This document shows positions 43,010 to 52,446 of a stretch of DNA of 64,000 bases, piece after piece (within the stretch, counting starts at the first letter, position 1; every line of letters starts with the position of its first letter). The position numbers were made by a program, and so were the translations under genes. Source of the stretch: an uncultured Bacteroidia bacterium (GTDB lineage: Bacteria > Bacteroidota > Bacteroidia > Bacteroidales > UBA932). Below the pieces are notes generated by a model that made no database searches, was not told the origin of the DNA, and worked only from the letters and a program-made list of their open reading frames with translations. The stretch covers positions 1 to 64,000 of the forward strand of contig CADBAY010000018.1 of NCBI GenBank assembly GCA_902792815.1, given 5' to 3'.

Positions 43010-43440
43010 TTTGTACCTGTACTTCCAAATCCGCCTTCTCCACGGTCCGACTCGGAAAGCGACTCGCATTCTTCCCACTCGACACGCTCGTGAGCTGCGA
43101 GCACCAACTGGGCGATACGCTCTCCCCTTTCAATCACAAAGGGTTCCGACGAAAGGTTGACCAGTATCACGCACACTTCTCCTCTGTAGTCGGCATCGAT
43201 TGTGCCGGGAGCGTTAAGTACTGTTATGCCCTTTTTGGCAGCAAGGCCGCTGCGGGGACGCACCTGAACTTCATAACCTGCAGGAATCTCCAGGAAAAGG
43301 CCCGTAGGAACCATTGCGCGGCAAAGGGGCCCCAAGACTATGGGCTCGGGATTGTCCGCCCTCACGTCAAGCCCGGCGGAGAGAGGCGTCGCATATTGCG
43401 GCAGCGGATTCGAACTCCGGTTTATAACCTTGACTGTCAT
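43006..43440 (-). CDS. dut: dUTP diphosphatase
   Basis: A 144-residue trimeric dUTPase hydrolysing dUTP to dUMP. All five motifs are present: [43 protein letters not shown] and the C-terminal P-loop-like [10 protein letters not shown]. The start MTVKVINR at 43440 is coupled to the permease stop by TAATG and its stop to murF by ATGA. Confidence 0.95.
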   Translation of the reverse strand: MTVKVINRSSNPLPQYATPLSAGLDVRADNPEPIVLGPLCRAMVPTGLFLEIPAGYEVQVRPRSGLAAKKGITVLNAPGTIDADYRGEVCVILVNLSSEPFVIERGERIAQLVLAAHERVEWEECESLSESDRGEGGFGSTGTK

Positions 43441-44720
43441 TACGCAGCGACTTTCTTCTTTTGAGGATCCTTGAACAGAATCATGAACAGGATGCCGACC
43501 ACGAATGCATATGCGGCAAAGATATACCAGGCCTGAGGCCATTTGGATGCGTCATCAAACACGCCCACGGCATCAACCACGGCGCCTGCGGCAAGAGTGC
43601 CGAAGGTAGCGCCCAAGCCGTTGGTCATAAGCATAAACACTCCCTGCGCACTTGAGCGGATATCGGTAGTAGTGTTCTGATCGACATAAAGGGAACCGGA
43701 GATGTTGAAGAAGTCAAATGCTACACCGTAAACTATGCAGCTGAGTATGAACAGCAGAACGCCCGGCATGGCAGGGTTGCCAAGGCCGAAAAAGCCGAAG
43801 CGGAACACCCAGGCGAACATAGCGATCAGCATCACCTTCTTGATGCCGAACTTCTTCATACAGAACGGAATAAGCAGAATGCACAAGGTCTCCGAGGCCT
43901 GGCTGATGGCTATCAGGGCGTTGGAGTTCTTGACCGCGAAAGTGTCCGCCAGGGACGGATCGGCTGCAAATGACCCCAGGAAAGTGTTGGCGTAGCCGTT
44001 AGTTATCTGGAGCGAAGCGCCCAGCAGCATGGAGAATATGAAGAAGATGGCGAACTGGCTGTCTTTAAAGAGGGTAAATGCCTTGAGACCGAAAGCCTCG
44101 GCAAATGATTTATGCTCGGCCGACTTGTTGACCGGACAGGCAGGCATAGTGAGAGCGTAACCGCAAAGCACCAGGGAAAGGATACCGGAAGAGAACAGCT
44201 GGGTGTAGCTGTCCTGCATGGCGACTCCGCCTATCTTGAGGAAATTGGTAACCAGCATGCTGCAGATAAAACCGATGGTACCAAATACCCTGATGGGAGG
44301 GAATGCCACTACCGGATCCATGCCTTCCTTACCCAAAGCATTGTACGCCACAGAGTTGGCAATGGCGATGGTGGGCATGAAGAAAGCAAGGCTCACGCTA
44401 TAGAGGATAAACAGCGGCGCAAAGGCGACTGCATCTCCGGCATTCATGCAATACAGGCCGGCGCCTATCATGAACAGACCGGCAACGCCGTGGCAGAGCG
44501 AGAGCACTTTCTGGGCCTGGATCTTACGGTCGGCCACTATGCCCATAAGGGTAGGCATAAAGATAGATACGATGCCCTGCATGGCAAAGAACCATTTGAT
44601 CTGCGACCCCAGACCGATATTGCCCAGGTAACGGCCGAGTGACGTCAGATAAGCTCCCCAGACGGCGAATTCCAGGAAATTCATCAAGATAAGCTTGATG
44701 GAAATAGGTTTGATTTTCAT
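43440..44720 (-). CDS. nucleoside permease (NupG-like MFS transporter)
   Basis: A 426-residue MFS protein with 12 hydrophobic segments. The N-terminus ([24 protein letters not shown]) and the acidic residues in TM1, plus [20 protein letters not shown], match the NupG/XapB nucleoside:H+ symporter family used in Bacteroidetes. It probably imports nucleosides across the inner membrane, which fits the downstream dut gene and the salvage genes elsewhere in the window. Specificity cannot be read off. Confidence 0.82.
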   Translation of the reverse strand: MKIKPISIKLILMNFLEFAVWGAYLTSLGRYLGNIGLGSQIKWFFAMQGIVSIFMPTLMGIVADRKIQAQKVLSLCHGVAGLFMIGAGLYCMNAGDAVAFAPLFILYSVSLAFFMPTIAIANSVAYNALGKEGMDPVVAFPPIRVFGTIGFICSMLVTNFLKIGGVAMQDSYTQLFSSGILSLVLCGYALTMPACPVNKSAEHKSFAEAFGLKAFTLFKDSQFAIFFIFSMLLGASLQITNGYANTFLGSFAADPSLADTFAVKNSNALIAISQASETLCILLIPFCMKKFGIKKVMLIAMFAWVFRFGFFGLGNPAMPGVLLFILSCIVYGVAFDFFNISGSLYVDQNTTTDIRSSAQGVFMLMTNGLGATFGTLAAGAVVDAVGVFDDASKWPQAWYIFAAYAFVVGILFMILFKDPQKKKVAA

Positions 44721-44763
44721 CTGTATTACGTTTAATTGTTATTGTCCTTACGAGGTTAACATA

Positions 44764-44771
44764 CAAATATA
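44764..44771 (-). promoter_or_regulatory. -7 promoter box of the permease-dut-murF operon
   Basis: The minus strand reads TATATTTG, 43 bases before the ATG at 44720. Confidence 0.55.
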
Positions 44772-44783
44772 GGATTTTTTCCG

Positions 44784-44791
44784 TATTTTTG
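44784..44791 (+). promoter_or_regulatory. -7 promoter box of tgt-lptG
   Basis: TATTTTTG ends four bases before the tgt ATG at 44796, so the transcript is probably leaderless. Confidence 0.6.
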
Positions 44792-44795
44792 CACT

Positions 44796-45929
44796 ATGTT
44801 CTCATTTGTGAAGACAGCATCCGACCCGGGATCTTCTGCCCGTACGGGAGTTATATACACCGACCACGGAGAGATCAACACCCCCATCTTCATGCCCGTT
44901 GGCACGGTGGGGTCGGTCAAGGGCGTCTATCACCGTGACCTCAAAGAAGATATAGGCGCCGAAATCATTCTCGGCAACACCTATCATCTTTACCTGCGCC
45001 CCGGCCTCGACATCCTTCGCAAAGCTGGCGGACTCCACACCTTCGAGAACTGGGACCGCCCTATCCTCACCGACAGCGGAGGCTTCCAGATCTTCAGCCT
45101 TAGCAGAATCCGCAAGATTACGCCCGAAGGCTGCAAATTCTCTTCGCACATCGACGGGTCGCGCCATATGTTCACGCCCGAGAACAACGTAGACACCCAA
45201 CGCATTATCGGCGCCGACATAATGATGGCGCTGGACGAGTGCTGCCCGGGCGATGCAGACAGGAGCTATGCCGTTAAGTCACTGAAGCTTACGCAGGATT
45301 GGCTGGAGCGTTACTCTAAGCGCTTTAGTGAGACCGTGCCGCTGTATGGCTACGAGCAGACTTTCTTTCCCATCATTCAGGGCTGCACCTGGCCCGACCT
45401 CAGGGTACAGGCAGCCGAGCACGCCCTCGAGCATTCAAAAGTAGGCATTGCTATAGGCGGACTGGCCGTAGGAGAGCCCACCGAAGTCATGTACGAGATG
45501 CTCGAAGTGCTGGACCCTGTTATCCCGCAAGACCGCGCCCGCTACCTAATGGGAGTAGGCACCCCAGCCAATATCCTTGAGGGCATAGCCCGCGGCGTCG
45601 ATATGTTCGACTGCGTGATGCCCACCCGCAACGGCCGCAACGCCATGCTCTTCACCTGGGACGGCATTATGAACATGCGCAACGCCAAATGGGCCGATGA
45701 TTTCAGTCCCATCGACCCTCAGGGCACTTCGTTCGTCGATCACACGTACACACGCGCGTACCTTCACCATCTTTTCATCGCCGGCGAGATGTTCGCAGCC
45801 ATGCTTGCAAGCGAGCACAACCTGGCATTCTACCTTGATTTGGTAAGGCAGGCGCGCGCGCACATACATGAGGGTGATTTCGCTTCCTGGAAGACGGAAG
45901 CAGTAAAACGCATCAGCCAAAGATTATAA
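44796..45929 (+). CDS. tgt: tRNA-guanine transglycosylase
   Basis: A 377-residue enzyme that exchanges G34 for a 7-deazaguanine (preQ1) in tRNAs with GUN anticodons. The catalytic Asp is in LTDSGGFQIFSLS, the nucleophile Asp in MFDCVMPTRNGRN, with GGLAVGEPTEVMYE binding the base. The three zinc cysteines of canonical bacterial Tgt (CxCxxC) are replaced by Gly310, Ser312 and Asp315 in DPQGTSFVDH, while the fourth ligand His341 (SEHNL) remains; I believe this is a trait of Bacteroidetes Tgt. The stop overlaps the next ATG (TAATG). Confidence 0.94.
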   Translation: MFSFVKTASDPGSSARTGVIYTDHGEINTPIFMPVGTVGSVKGVYHRDLKEDIGAEIILGNTYHLYLRPGLDILRKAGGLHTFENWDRPILTDSGGFQIFSLSRIRKITPEGCKFSSHIDGSRHMFTPENNVDTQRIIGADIMMALDECCPGDADRSYAVKSLKLTQDWLERYSKRFSETVPLYGYEQTFFPIIQGCTWPDLRVQAAEHALEHSKVGIAIGGLAVGEPTEVMYEMLEVLDPVIPQDRARYLMGVGTPANILEGIARGVDMFDCVMPTRNGRNAMLFTWDGIMNMRNAKWADDFSPIDPQGTSFVDHTYTRAYLHHLFIAGEMFAAMLASEHNLAFYLDLVRQARAHIHEGDFASWKTEAVKRISQRL

Positions 45930-47023
45930 TGACTCTTAAGCCCAAAATACTAGACCGCTACATAATGAAGAAGTTCCTGCTGACCTTCTTCATCGCCCTG
46001 TTGATCATTATCGGCATCGTCATTATATTCGATATTTCCGAAAAAATCGAAAACTTTGTAGAGCATGAAGTTCCGCTTCAGTCCATCATTTTCGACTACT
46101 ACGTCAACTTCATCCCCTACTTTATCAATATGTTCTCGCCGCTGTTCGTGTTCATCACGGTGATTTTCTTCACTTCGCGCATGGCGGCCAACTCCGAGAT
46201 CATCGCCATACTCTCCGGCGGCGTGAGCTATCACCGGATGATGGTCCCGTACATAGTGTCGGCAGCCCTCATAGCCCTGTTCTCGCTCTGCCTTAACTTG
46301 TTCATAATACCGCGCTCCAACGCCACCAGGGTGGAATTCGAGACCAAGTACGTGGACCAGAACTACACCAAGTACAGCCGAAACAACGTCCATTACCAGA
46401 TAGCTCCGGGACAGTTCGTTTATGTACAGTCGTTCAGCGCCTACAACAACACGGCATACAAATTCACCCTGGAGAGCATTGAAGACAATAAACTCGTGTC
46501 CAAGCTCACGGCGGAATCGGCCGCTTGGGACAGCACCCTGGACGGGTGGCACCTGAGGCGTTATTTCATACGCGACTACACCAAGGGCCTGGAAGACAAG
46601 GTACGCTGCGGAGAGTACATGGATACTGTAATAGCGCTCAAGCTGAGCGACTTCTACCGTAACCAGAAAACCGTGGAGACTCTTCCTCAAAAAGACCTCA
46701 ACGCGCTTATCGCCACGCAAAACATGCGAGGTGACGCCAACGTGATGTACGCCCAGATTGAGAAGAACCGCCGCATGACCCTCCCCTTCTCGGCCTTCAT
46801 CCTGACCATCATGGCCGTAGCGCTTACCAGCAAGAAGAAGCGTGGCGGTATCGGATTCAATCTTGCCCTCGGAATCGGCCTCGCCTTCCTGTATATCCTC
46901 TTCCTTAAGTTCAGCGAGATGTTCGTGTTCACCGGCACCATGTCTGCCGGCCTCGCGATGTGGCTGCCGAACTTCGTGTACATGGCAATTGCGGCCGTTC
47001 TCTACAAGATTGCCCCGAAATAG
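45929..47023 (+). CDS. LptF/LptG family permease
   Basis: A 364-residue inner-membrane protein of the YjgP/YjgQ family: three N-terminal TM segments (FLLTFFIALLIIIGIVII, the segment around FFTSRMAANSEIIAILSGGV, and MMVPYIVSAALIALFSLCL), a periplasmic beta-jellyroll-like domain (about 130-260), and three C-terminal TM segments. The conserved coupling-helix region SEIIAILSGG is visible. It forms the membrane part of the LptB2FG complex that extracts lipopolysaccharide; whether it is LptF or LptG cannot be decided. It is coupled to tgt by TAATG and followed by a strong hairpin. Confidence 0.9.
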   Translation: MTLKPKILDRYIMKKFLLTFFIALLIIIGIVIIFDISEKIENFVEHEVPLQSIIFDYYVNFIPYFINMFSPLFVFITVIFFTSRMAANSEIIAILSGGVSYHRMMVPYIVSAALIALFSLCLNLFIIPRSNATRVEFETKYVDQNYTKYSRNNVHYQIAPGQFVYVQSFSAYNNTAYKFTLESIEDNKLVSKLTAESAAWDSTLDGWHLRRYFIRDYTKGLEDKVRCGEYMDTVIALKLSDFYRNQKTVETLPQKDLNALIATQNMRGDANVMYAQIEKNRRMTLPFSAFILTIMAVALTSKKKRGGIGFNLALGIGLAFLYILFLKFSEMFVFTGTMSAGLAMWLPNFVYMAIAAVLYKIAPK

Positions 47024-47056
47024 CACTCGTAACAATTTTGTTAACCATAAAAACAA

Positions 47057-47102
47057 AAATGTTTCCCCTCCTGATTATCAGCAATCAAAAGGGGAAACAT
47101 TT
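47057..47102. terminator. bidirectional terminator hairpin between lptG and potD
   Basis: A perfect 13-base stem, AAATGTTTCCCCT (47057-47069) with AGGGGAAACATTT (47090-47102), and a 20-base loop. A-rich on the left and T-rich on the right, so it can serve both convergent transcripts. Confidence 0.8.
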
Positions 47103-47121
47103 AGTTTATGCCGAGAGTCCT

Positions 47122-48408
47122 TTAACGACGCCTGTGCTTGCGCTTTTTGGACACTCTGTTCAACACCGCGACGGTCACAAGGGCCAGAAGAGCCACGGAT
47201 ACGACCACGATTGTTACCCAGTTGGCATTATCGCCTTTCACGCGCGACCACATCTCCACAAGCAGATTGGTCCTTTCGCCCCAGTCGTGCTCAAGGCCGC
47301 CTTTTTCGATGACTGAACGGTCGGGGTAAAGGACAGGATCAACCCTCACGGAGTCTGCTCCCTCACCGAAGAAGTACGAAAGGTCAATAGGATCGTACTG
47401 ATCGTCTATGAAGGCATCAAGAACCTCGGGAGCGCAGTTCGTGGATACGTAACCCGTTATCTCCATATTCTTGATCACTATGTCGGGACGGTTCATGAAA
47501 TTGATCCAGTACCTTGCAGCCTTGGGATTGCGAGCGAACTTGGGAATAACCCAGCCGTCAAACCATACGGTATAGCCTTCCTTGGGGAGAGCGAACTTCA
47601 AATCGACGCCCAGAGGGGCGGCCTGATCCCTTGACCACACGCCGTCTCCGCTCCAGTTGACGCTTATCCATCCTCTCTCCTGCACCAGCTGGTCTTTTCC
47701 GAAGTCTGCCTCCCAGCCTGCTGCATACTTCGCAGCATCCTTCAGGAAAGCCTCCACCTCGGCAATGGCCTCGTCGGAAGAATCAAGCATCAGCTCATCG
47801 AGGGTAACTTTGCCGGAAGCCAGGTCGTCACGATGCAGATATATGATAATCTGGCAGAACATGTCGCGGGCGGAATCCTTTAGGAAGATCTTGCCGTCGA
47901 ACTTAGGGTTGCGGAGCACATCCCAGGTCGATACTTCTTCGTCGGTAACATACTTGGAGTTGTAAATCAAGCCTACAGTACCCCACATATAGCCCACGGC
48001 ATAGTCGTTGGCGTTCTTTCCGCCGCAATCCAGCTTGTCAAAGCACGAACGGACATAGGGAGAGACGTACTGCTCGATGTAATTCGGAGTGTCACCGAAA
48101 TCGTTCCCAATGGGGAGCAGAAGGTCGCCACGGACCATTCTTTCGATGATATACTCCGACGGGCACACCACATCGTAGTCCTCATGCCCCTTCTCAATCT
48201 TGGAGAGCATTGTCTCGTTGATATCGAAGGTCTGTACTATAACCTTCACCTTCTCACCGGTCTGTTGCTCATACCATTCCTCGAATTCGGGAATGATATC
48301 ATAATCCATGTAGTCGGACCAGTTGTAAACTTTCAGGATCTGGTCACGGTCCTGGGCGCAGGCCCCAAGAAGGAAGGCCGCCGCCAAAAGCAGAAAGATT
48401 TTTTTCAT
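47122..48408 (-). CDS. potD: spermidine/putrescine ABC transporter substrate-binding protein
   Basis: A 428-residue PotD-type binding protein. Lipoprotein signal ending LLGACAQ; mature start KVYNWSDYMDYDIIPEFEEW is characteristic of PotD/PotF. Polyamine-site-like residues occur in CPSEYIIERM and VNWSGDGVWSRD. Unlike E. coli PotD it carries a C-terminal extension with a TM helix (about 396-417, VTIVVVSVALLALVTVAVL) and a basic tail KKRKHRRR, which suggests double anchoring to the inner membrane. The start overlaps potC by four bases; it is last in the operon. Confidence 0.88.
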   Translation of the reverse strand: MKKIFLLLAAAFLLGACAQDRDQILKVYNWSDYMDYDIIPEFEEWYEQQTGEKVKVIVQTFDINETMLSKIEKGHEDYDVVCPSEYIIERMVRGDLLLPIGNDFGDTPNYIEQYVSPYVRSCFDKLDCGGKNANDYAVGYMWGTVGLIYNSKYVTDEEVSTWDVLRNPKFDGKIFLKDSARDMFCQIIIYLHRDDLASGKVTLDELMLDSSDEAIAEVEAFLKDAAKYAAGWEADFGKDQLVQERGWISVNWSGDGVWSRDQAAPLGVDLKFALPKEGYTVWFDGWVIPKFARNPKAARYWINFMNRPDIVIKNMEITGYVSTNCAPEVLDAFIDDQYDPIDLSYFFGEGADSVRVDPVLYPDRSVIEKGGLEHDWGERTNLLVEMWSRVKGDNANWVTIVVVSVALLALVTVAVLNRVSKKRKHRRR

Positions 48409-49205
48409 TCTATTACATTTTTTGTCCTGGAGCTACGCAGATTGATAATAATCAGCAGCACAAGGACCAGTAGGAATATCAGTGTCATCAAAGGGCGCAG
48501 TTCGGGAGTAAGGCCTCCTTTACGCGCGTCTGCGTAGATATATGTAGAGAGAGTGTCAAGGCCTATGGTGCCACGGGTGAAAAACGTGACCGCAAAATCG
48601 TCCAGCGACATTGTGAATGCCATCATAAAGCCCGAAATCATACCGGGACGCAGTTCGGGCACCAGCACTTTCCACAGCGCCTGGCCGGGGGTTGCGCCCA
48701 GGTCGAGCGCCGCTTCGTAAATGTTGGGATTCATCTGCGAGAGCTTTGGCATTACACTCAGCACGACATACGGGGTGCAGAAGGTAATATGAGCCAGAAC
48801 CACGGTTACATAGCCCTGCGAGAACTTGAGGAACACGAAAAGCAGGAAGAGCGATACACCCGTAATGATATCCGGATTGATCATCGGGATATTGTTCAGG
48901 AACTGCATAGTCCGCTTGGCGCGTCCCTTAAGATTGAAGATTCCGATCGCTGCCACCGTGCCAAGGAGAGTGGAGAAAGCGGCGGCGATAAGCGCAATCA
49001 GCAGAGTATTCTCTACCGCCGAGATGAGAGCCGCTCCCCCGCTCACGTTACCTGTAAACAAGTTTTGGTAAAGCTTAGTAGAGAATCCGGTCCAGCTGCC
49101 GAGCACGCGGGACTCCGTAAAGGAGAACACGGCGATAAACAGCAACGGAGCGTAAAGCATTGCCAGAAGCAGCCAGATATAGCATTTTGCAAAAAGCTTC
49201 TTCAT
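48405..49205 (-). CDS. potC: spermidine/putrescine ABC transporter permease PotC
   Basis: A 266-residue membrane protein with six TM segments and the binding-protein-dependent permease EAA loop EAALDLGATPGQALWKVLVP. The N-terminus LLAMLYAPLLFIAVFSF and SLDDFAVTFFTRG match PotC. It forms the channel with PotB. ATGA overlaps link it to potB upstream and potD downstream. Confidence 0.92.
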   Translation of the reverse strand: MKKLFAKCYIWLLLAMLYAPLLFIAVFSFTESRVLGSWTGFSTKLYQNLFTGNVSGGAALISAVENTLLIALIAAAFSTLLGTVAAIGIFNLKGRAKRTMQFLNNIPMINPDIITGVSLFLLFVFLKFSQGYVTVVLAHITFCTPYVVLSVMPKLSQMNPNIYEAALDLGATPGQALWKVLVPELRPGMISGFMMAFTMSLDDFAVTFFTRGTIGLDTLSTYIYADARKGGLTPELRPLMTLIFLLVLVLLIIINLRSSRTKNVIE

Positions 49206-49972
49206 ATCAGGCCTCCTTCAACTTCTCCGTGTTCCGAACCTTGGAACAGCGTAGTTATACCAATGATTACCAACATGATAAATGCAAGGGCCGCACCATA
49301 ATTCCACATCGACGAATTGATGTTCTCCTGGATTATGGTACCGAAAAGCTTTATCTTGTTGTTGGTGAGGAATTCCGAAATGGCGAAGGTACTCACCGTA
49401 GGCATGAACACCATGAGAACCCCGCTCATTACTCCTGGCAGCGAAAGTGGAACCGTAATCTTCCAAAATACAGTCCAGGGAGCGGCGCCCAGATCTTCGG
49501 CCGCCTCGGCATACGACTTATCCATCTTCATAAGGGTCGTGTAGATAGGATAAATCATAAACGGCAGGAAATCGTAGACCATACCGAACAGCAGCGTGCC
49601 TTTGCCCAAGGCTATTCCGAGCATGTTGAAAAGCTCCGCAGTGGCCAGGGTGCGCATAAGTGCATTAATCCACATCGGCATCAGGAAAAGCACCACCGTA
49701 ACCGCGCTGCGGTTGTATTTACGGTTGGCCAGGATCCAGGCCGCCGGATAGCCTAACAATATACATATCAGTGTATTCTCTATTGCCACCTCTATCGATA
49801 CTGCAAAAGTGGAAAGAGAGTCGGAATCGCTGAAGAAATGGGTGATGTTGGAGAACGTAAAATGCCCTGCGCTATCCTGAAAAGCATACAGCACAATCAG
49901 GAGCAACGGCAGCACCACAAACACCAGCATGAAGACCAGATAGGGTATGCTCCAGTTACTTCGCTTAACCAT
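49202..49972 (-). CDS. potB: spermidine/putrescine ABC transporter permease PotB
   Basis: A 256-residue permease with six TM segments; EAA loop [20 protein letters not shown], and [14 protein letters not shown] as in PotB. It pairs with PotC to form the transmembrane channel. Its start overlaps the end of potA by eight bases, and its stop overlaps potC by four, so the whole importer is translationally coupled. Confidence 0.92.
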   Translation of the reverse strand: MVKRSNWSIPYLVFMLVFVVLPLLLIVLYAFQDSAGHFTFSNITHFFSDSDSLSTFAVSIEVAIENTLICILLGYPAAWILANRKYNRSAVTVVLFLMPMWINALMRTLATAELFNMLGIALGKGTLLFGMVYDFLPFMIYPIYTTLMKMDKSYAEAAEDLGAAPWTVFWKITVPLSLPGVMSGVLMVFMPTVSTFAISEFLTNNKIKLFGTIIQENINSSMWNYGAALAFIMLVIIGITTLFQGSEHGEVEGGLI

Positions 49973-51350
49973 TCTTACGTTTAATCTTAATGTCCGAAGG
50001 CAGAATGTCTATACCTACAAGGTCGCCCTTGTCCCAGATATCGTCGGTGTCAACCCAAAGATGGTCACCGTCGTCGGTAAGGATGGTCAGGTGATAATGG
50101 TCGCCCTTGTAAAGCAGAAAATGCACTTCCCCGCCCAGTTTGCCATCCTCCTGGTTGTCCAGCAGGTCCACTTTATCGAAAGCCACCTCTGCAAGCACCT
50201 CGTCGCCTGACTTGAACTCCGCGGGCACCGAGCACTCCCAGGTGCAGCCAAGCATGCTTACATGCTCCTGGTCTTCAACCGTGGCTTCAATGGTATTGCA
50301 GGTGCGCTCCTTGCGCATAACTTGTATGTCGTCGGGGTTGATGCTAAGACCCACCTTGCTGCCGGGCTCGAAAGAATCGTAGTCCTGGACCATCAGTTCG
50401 TAGCCCTTGTCGGTATCTACGAACATCTCGTAATGGACGCCCTTGAAAATGCAGGACTCCACCACTCCGCTGAACTGGGAGCCTTCCACGTCGGACGAAA
50501 TGACTACATCTTCAGGACGGACTACCACATCCACGGGTACGTTTTCACCGAAGCCCTCGTCGACGCATTCGAACTCGTGGCCCATGAACTCGACCTTGCG
50601 GTCGCAGATCATAGTGCCGTTAAGAATGGTTGACTCACCTATGAAATCCGCCACGAAAGAGTTGACAGGCTCATTGTAAATATCGGTCGGAGTACCTATC
50701 TGCTGTATGCGTCCCTCGTTCATCACCACTATCGTATCCGAAAGGGTAAGCGCCTCTTCCTGGTCGTGGGTAACATATATGAAAGTGATACCCATCTTAC
50801 GATGTATCTCCTTAAGCTCCAGCTGCATATCCTTGCGCATCTTAAGGTCTAGTGCAGCCAGAGGTTCATCCAGCAAAAGCACTTTGGGGTAATTAACCAA
50901 AGCTCTTGCAATGGCAACTCTCTGCTGCTGTCCGCCGGAAAGGGAATCAACCGAACGGTCTTCATAGTCGGTCATTGATACCATCTTCAGCATCTTCTTG
51001 ACCCGCTGCTCTATCTCCTTGGCAGGAATCTTATGCAACTTAAGTCCGAACGCAACATTGTCGAACACGTCAAGATGAGGGAACAATGCATAACGCTGGA
51101 ACACGGTATTGAGGGGGCGCTTGTGCGGCGGAATGCCCGAAATATCCTTGCCTTCAAGCAGGATCCGCCCCTCGTCGGGAGCAATGAAGCCTGCGATCTG
51201 GCGGAGGAGAGTCGTTTTGCCGCAGCCCGAAGGCCCCAGAAGAGTTATAAACTCTCCCCTGCGAACATAGAAATTAATGTCGTCCAGCACTTTCACATCC
51301 CCGAAGGATTTGCTCAAGTGCTGAATATCGATAATATAATCCTTTGTCAT
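49965..51350 (-). CDS. potA: spermidine/putrescine ABC transporter ATPase PotA
   Basis: A 461-residue ATPase with Walker [10 protein letters not shown], signature [16 protein letters not shown], Walker [13 protein letters not shown] and switch His in [15 protein letters not shown]. coli PotA is 378 residues; the extra length lies in the C-terminal regulatory part, where two related TOBE-like units are visible ([19 protein letters not shown] and [18 protein letters not shown]). It energises PotBC. It starts three bases after the porin-like gene. Confidence 0.92.
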   Translation of the reverse strand: MTKDYIIDIQHLSKSFGDVKVLDDINFYVRRGEFITLLGPSGCGKTTLLRQIAGFIAPDEGRILLEGKDISGIPPHKRPLNTVFQRYALFPHLDVFDNVAFGLKLHKIPAKEIEQRVKKMLKMVSMTDYEDRSVDSLSGGQQQRVAIARALVNYPKVLLLDEPLAALDLKMRKDMQLELKEIHRKMGITFIYVTHDQEEALTLSDTIVVMNEGRIQQIGTPTDIYNEPVNSFVADFIGESTILNGTMICDRKVEFMGHEFECVDEGFGENVPVDVVVRPEDVVISSDVEGSQFSGVVESCIFKGVHYEMFVDTDKGYELMVQDYDSFEPGSKVGLSINPDDIQVMRKERTCNTIEATVEDQEHVSMLGCTWECSVPAEFKSGDEVLAEVAFDKVDLLDNQEDGKLGGEVHFLLYKGDHYHLTILTDDGDHLWVDTDDIWDKGDLVGIDILPSDIKIKRKNG

Positions 51351-51353
51351 CCT

Positions 51354-52400
51354 CTAACGCTGGAAAATATGCAGGTTAACTTTAATGCCGGCCATAGCGG
51401 TAAGCGCAGCAGTATTGAGGTCCCACCCTAAGGCAGCGTGAAGCTGTATCGCCTCTATCGGGAAATAATGGAAAAACGCTCCTGCGTTCAGGTCGTAAAG
51501 CTCACCCATGCGGGTGTAGATATTGCTCACGACGCCCATATCGAACTTTTCCGACGGAGCCCAGGAAACGCGTGGACGGAAGGTATTGCCACGCAGCAGC
51601 TCGCATGCGCAGTCTTCGTCGTCAAAGTCAACGTCCGCTGCATTGTACCATTCAAAACCGGCCACAAAATCGCCCATCTCCACTTGCTGGGAGAGAGCGA
51701 CCAGAGGCTCGAAGCCGCCGTCGGGGCGCTGGATTGCCGATACGGACCAGATATTAGAGAAAGGTCCGAAATTACCTTTCCACTGCAGTGAATAGCTGAA
51801 GAGGCCGCTGGCAAAAGGCCTTTCGCCAAACGGAGAAGTGACCATCTGAAGGGCGAGGCTAGTATGCTCCTTAATCGAATATGCTATCTTGCCGCCCCAC
51901 TGATAACTAGGAAGATTGTACCACAAGTAAGAAGCGAGGATAGGAGTGTCGCCTATGAGCATATAGTCCACATCCACGTCCCAGGGGTCGAATTCGAAAC
52001 CTGCAGTGGCCAGGCAGTCCTTTCCGAGGGTGAACGTCCAGTTGCCGAAACTAAAATCGACAGTAGCGATGTCCAGCCAGTTGGTGGTATTGGAATACAA
52101 TGTCGATTTGTACAGATCGGCGGTCTCGCTCATAAAGCCTGAAGTGGCTTTGAGCCAGTGGTTGCTGAGGGTAAATGAAACGTGGTCGGAAATAGCTCCT
52201 TCCACCAAAGTGTATAATGAAGAATTGCCGAAGGAGTATCCGCTTGAGCCGTCACCGGAACCGCCCGGTGTAAAGTAAGGATTGAACTCAAATCGAGGGA
52301 TTATCTGCACATCGACATAACTGCCGGTGTCGTCAGCCTCTTGCGAGTACGCAAGGAAGCAAGGCAGCAATGCTGCAAAAAGTAAAAGCAGTTTCTTCAT
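51354..52400 (-). CDS. outer-membrane porin-like beta-barrel protein
   Basis: A 348-residue exported protein (signal peptide MKKLLLLFAALLPCFLAYSQ). The mature part is a run of short amphipathic strands alternating with polar loops (for example SFTLSNHWLKATSG, FGNWTFTLGKD, FEPLVALSQQVEMG) and ends AGIKVNLHIFQR, as in Bacteroidetes outer-membrane porins. I recognise no named family. It is first in the polyamine importer operon, three bases before potA, so it may be the outer-membrane entry route for polyamines or a related small solute; that is an inference from context. Confidence 0.7.
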   Translation of the reverse strand: MKKLLLLFAALLPCFLAYSQEADDTGSYVDVQIIPRFEFNPYFTPGGSGDGSSGYSFGNSSLYTLVEGAISDHVSFTLSNHWLKATSGFMSETADLYKSTLYSNTTNWLDIATVDFSFGNWTFTLGKDCLATAGFEFDPWDVDVDYMLIGDTPILASYLWYNLPSYQWGGKIAYSIKEHTSLALQMVTSPFGERPFASGLFSYSLQWKGNFGPFSNIWSVSAIQRPDGGFEPLVALSQQVEMGDFVAGFEWYNAADVDFDDEDCACELLRGNTFRPRVSWAPSEKFDMGVVSNIYTRMGELYDLNAGAFFHYFPIEAIQLHAALGWDLNTAALTAMAGIKVNLHIFQR

Positions 52401-52438
52401 TTCTACCCATAAAAAAGATTTTAGTTAAACTTGCGCTG

Positions 52439-52446
52439 CAAAGATA
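52439..52446 (-). promoter_or_regulatory. -7 promoter box of the porin-pot operon
   Basis: The minus strand reads TATCTTTG directly after the stop of the mini-LysR gene, 38 bases before the ATG at 52400, so the pot operon can be transcribed independently of the regulator. Confidence 0.6.

Noticed and set aside
45950-47056. 368-codon open frame on the minus strand
   Set aside because: Antisense shadow of the LptF/G permease; highly His/Glu/Gly-rich and without family resemblance.
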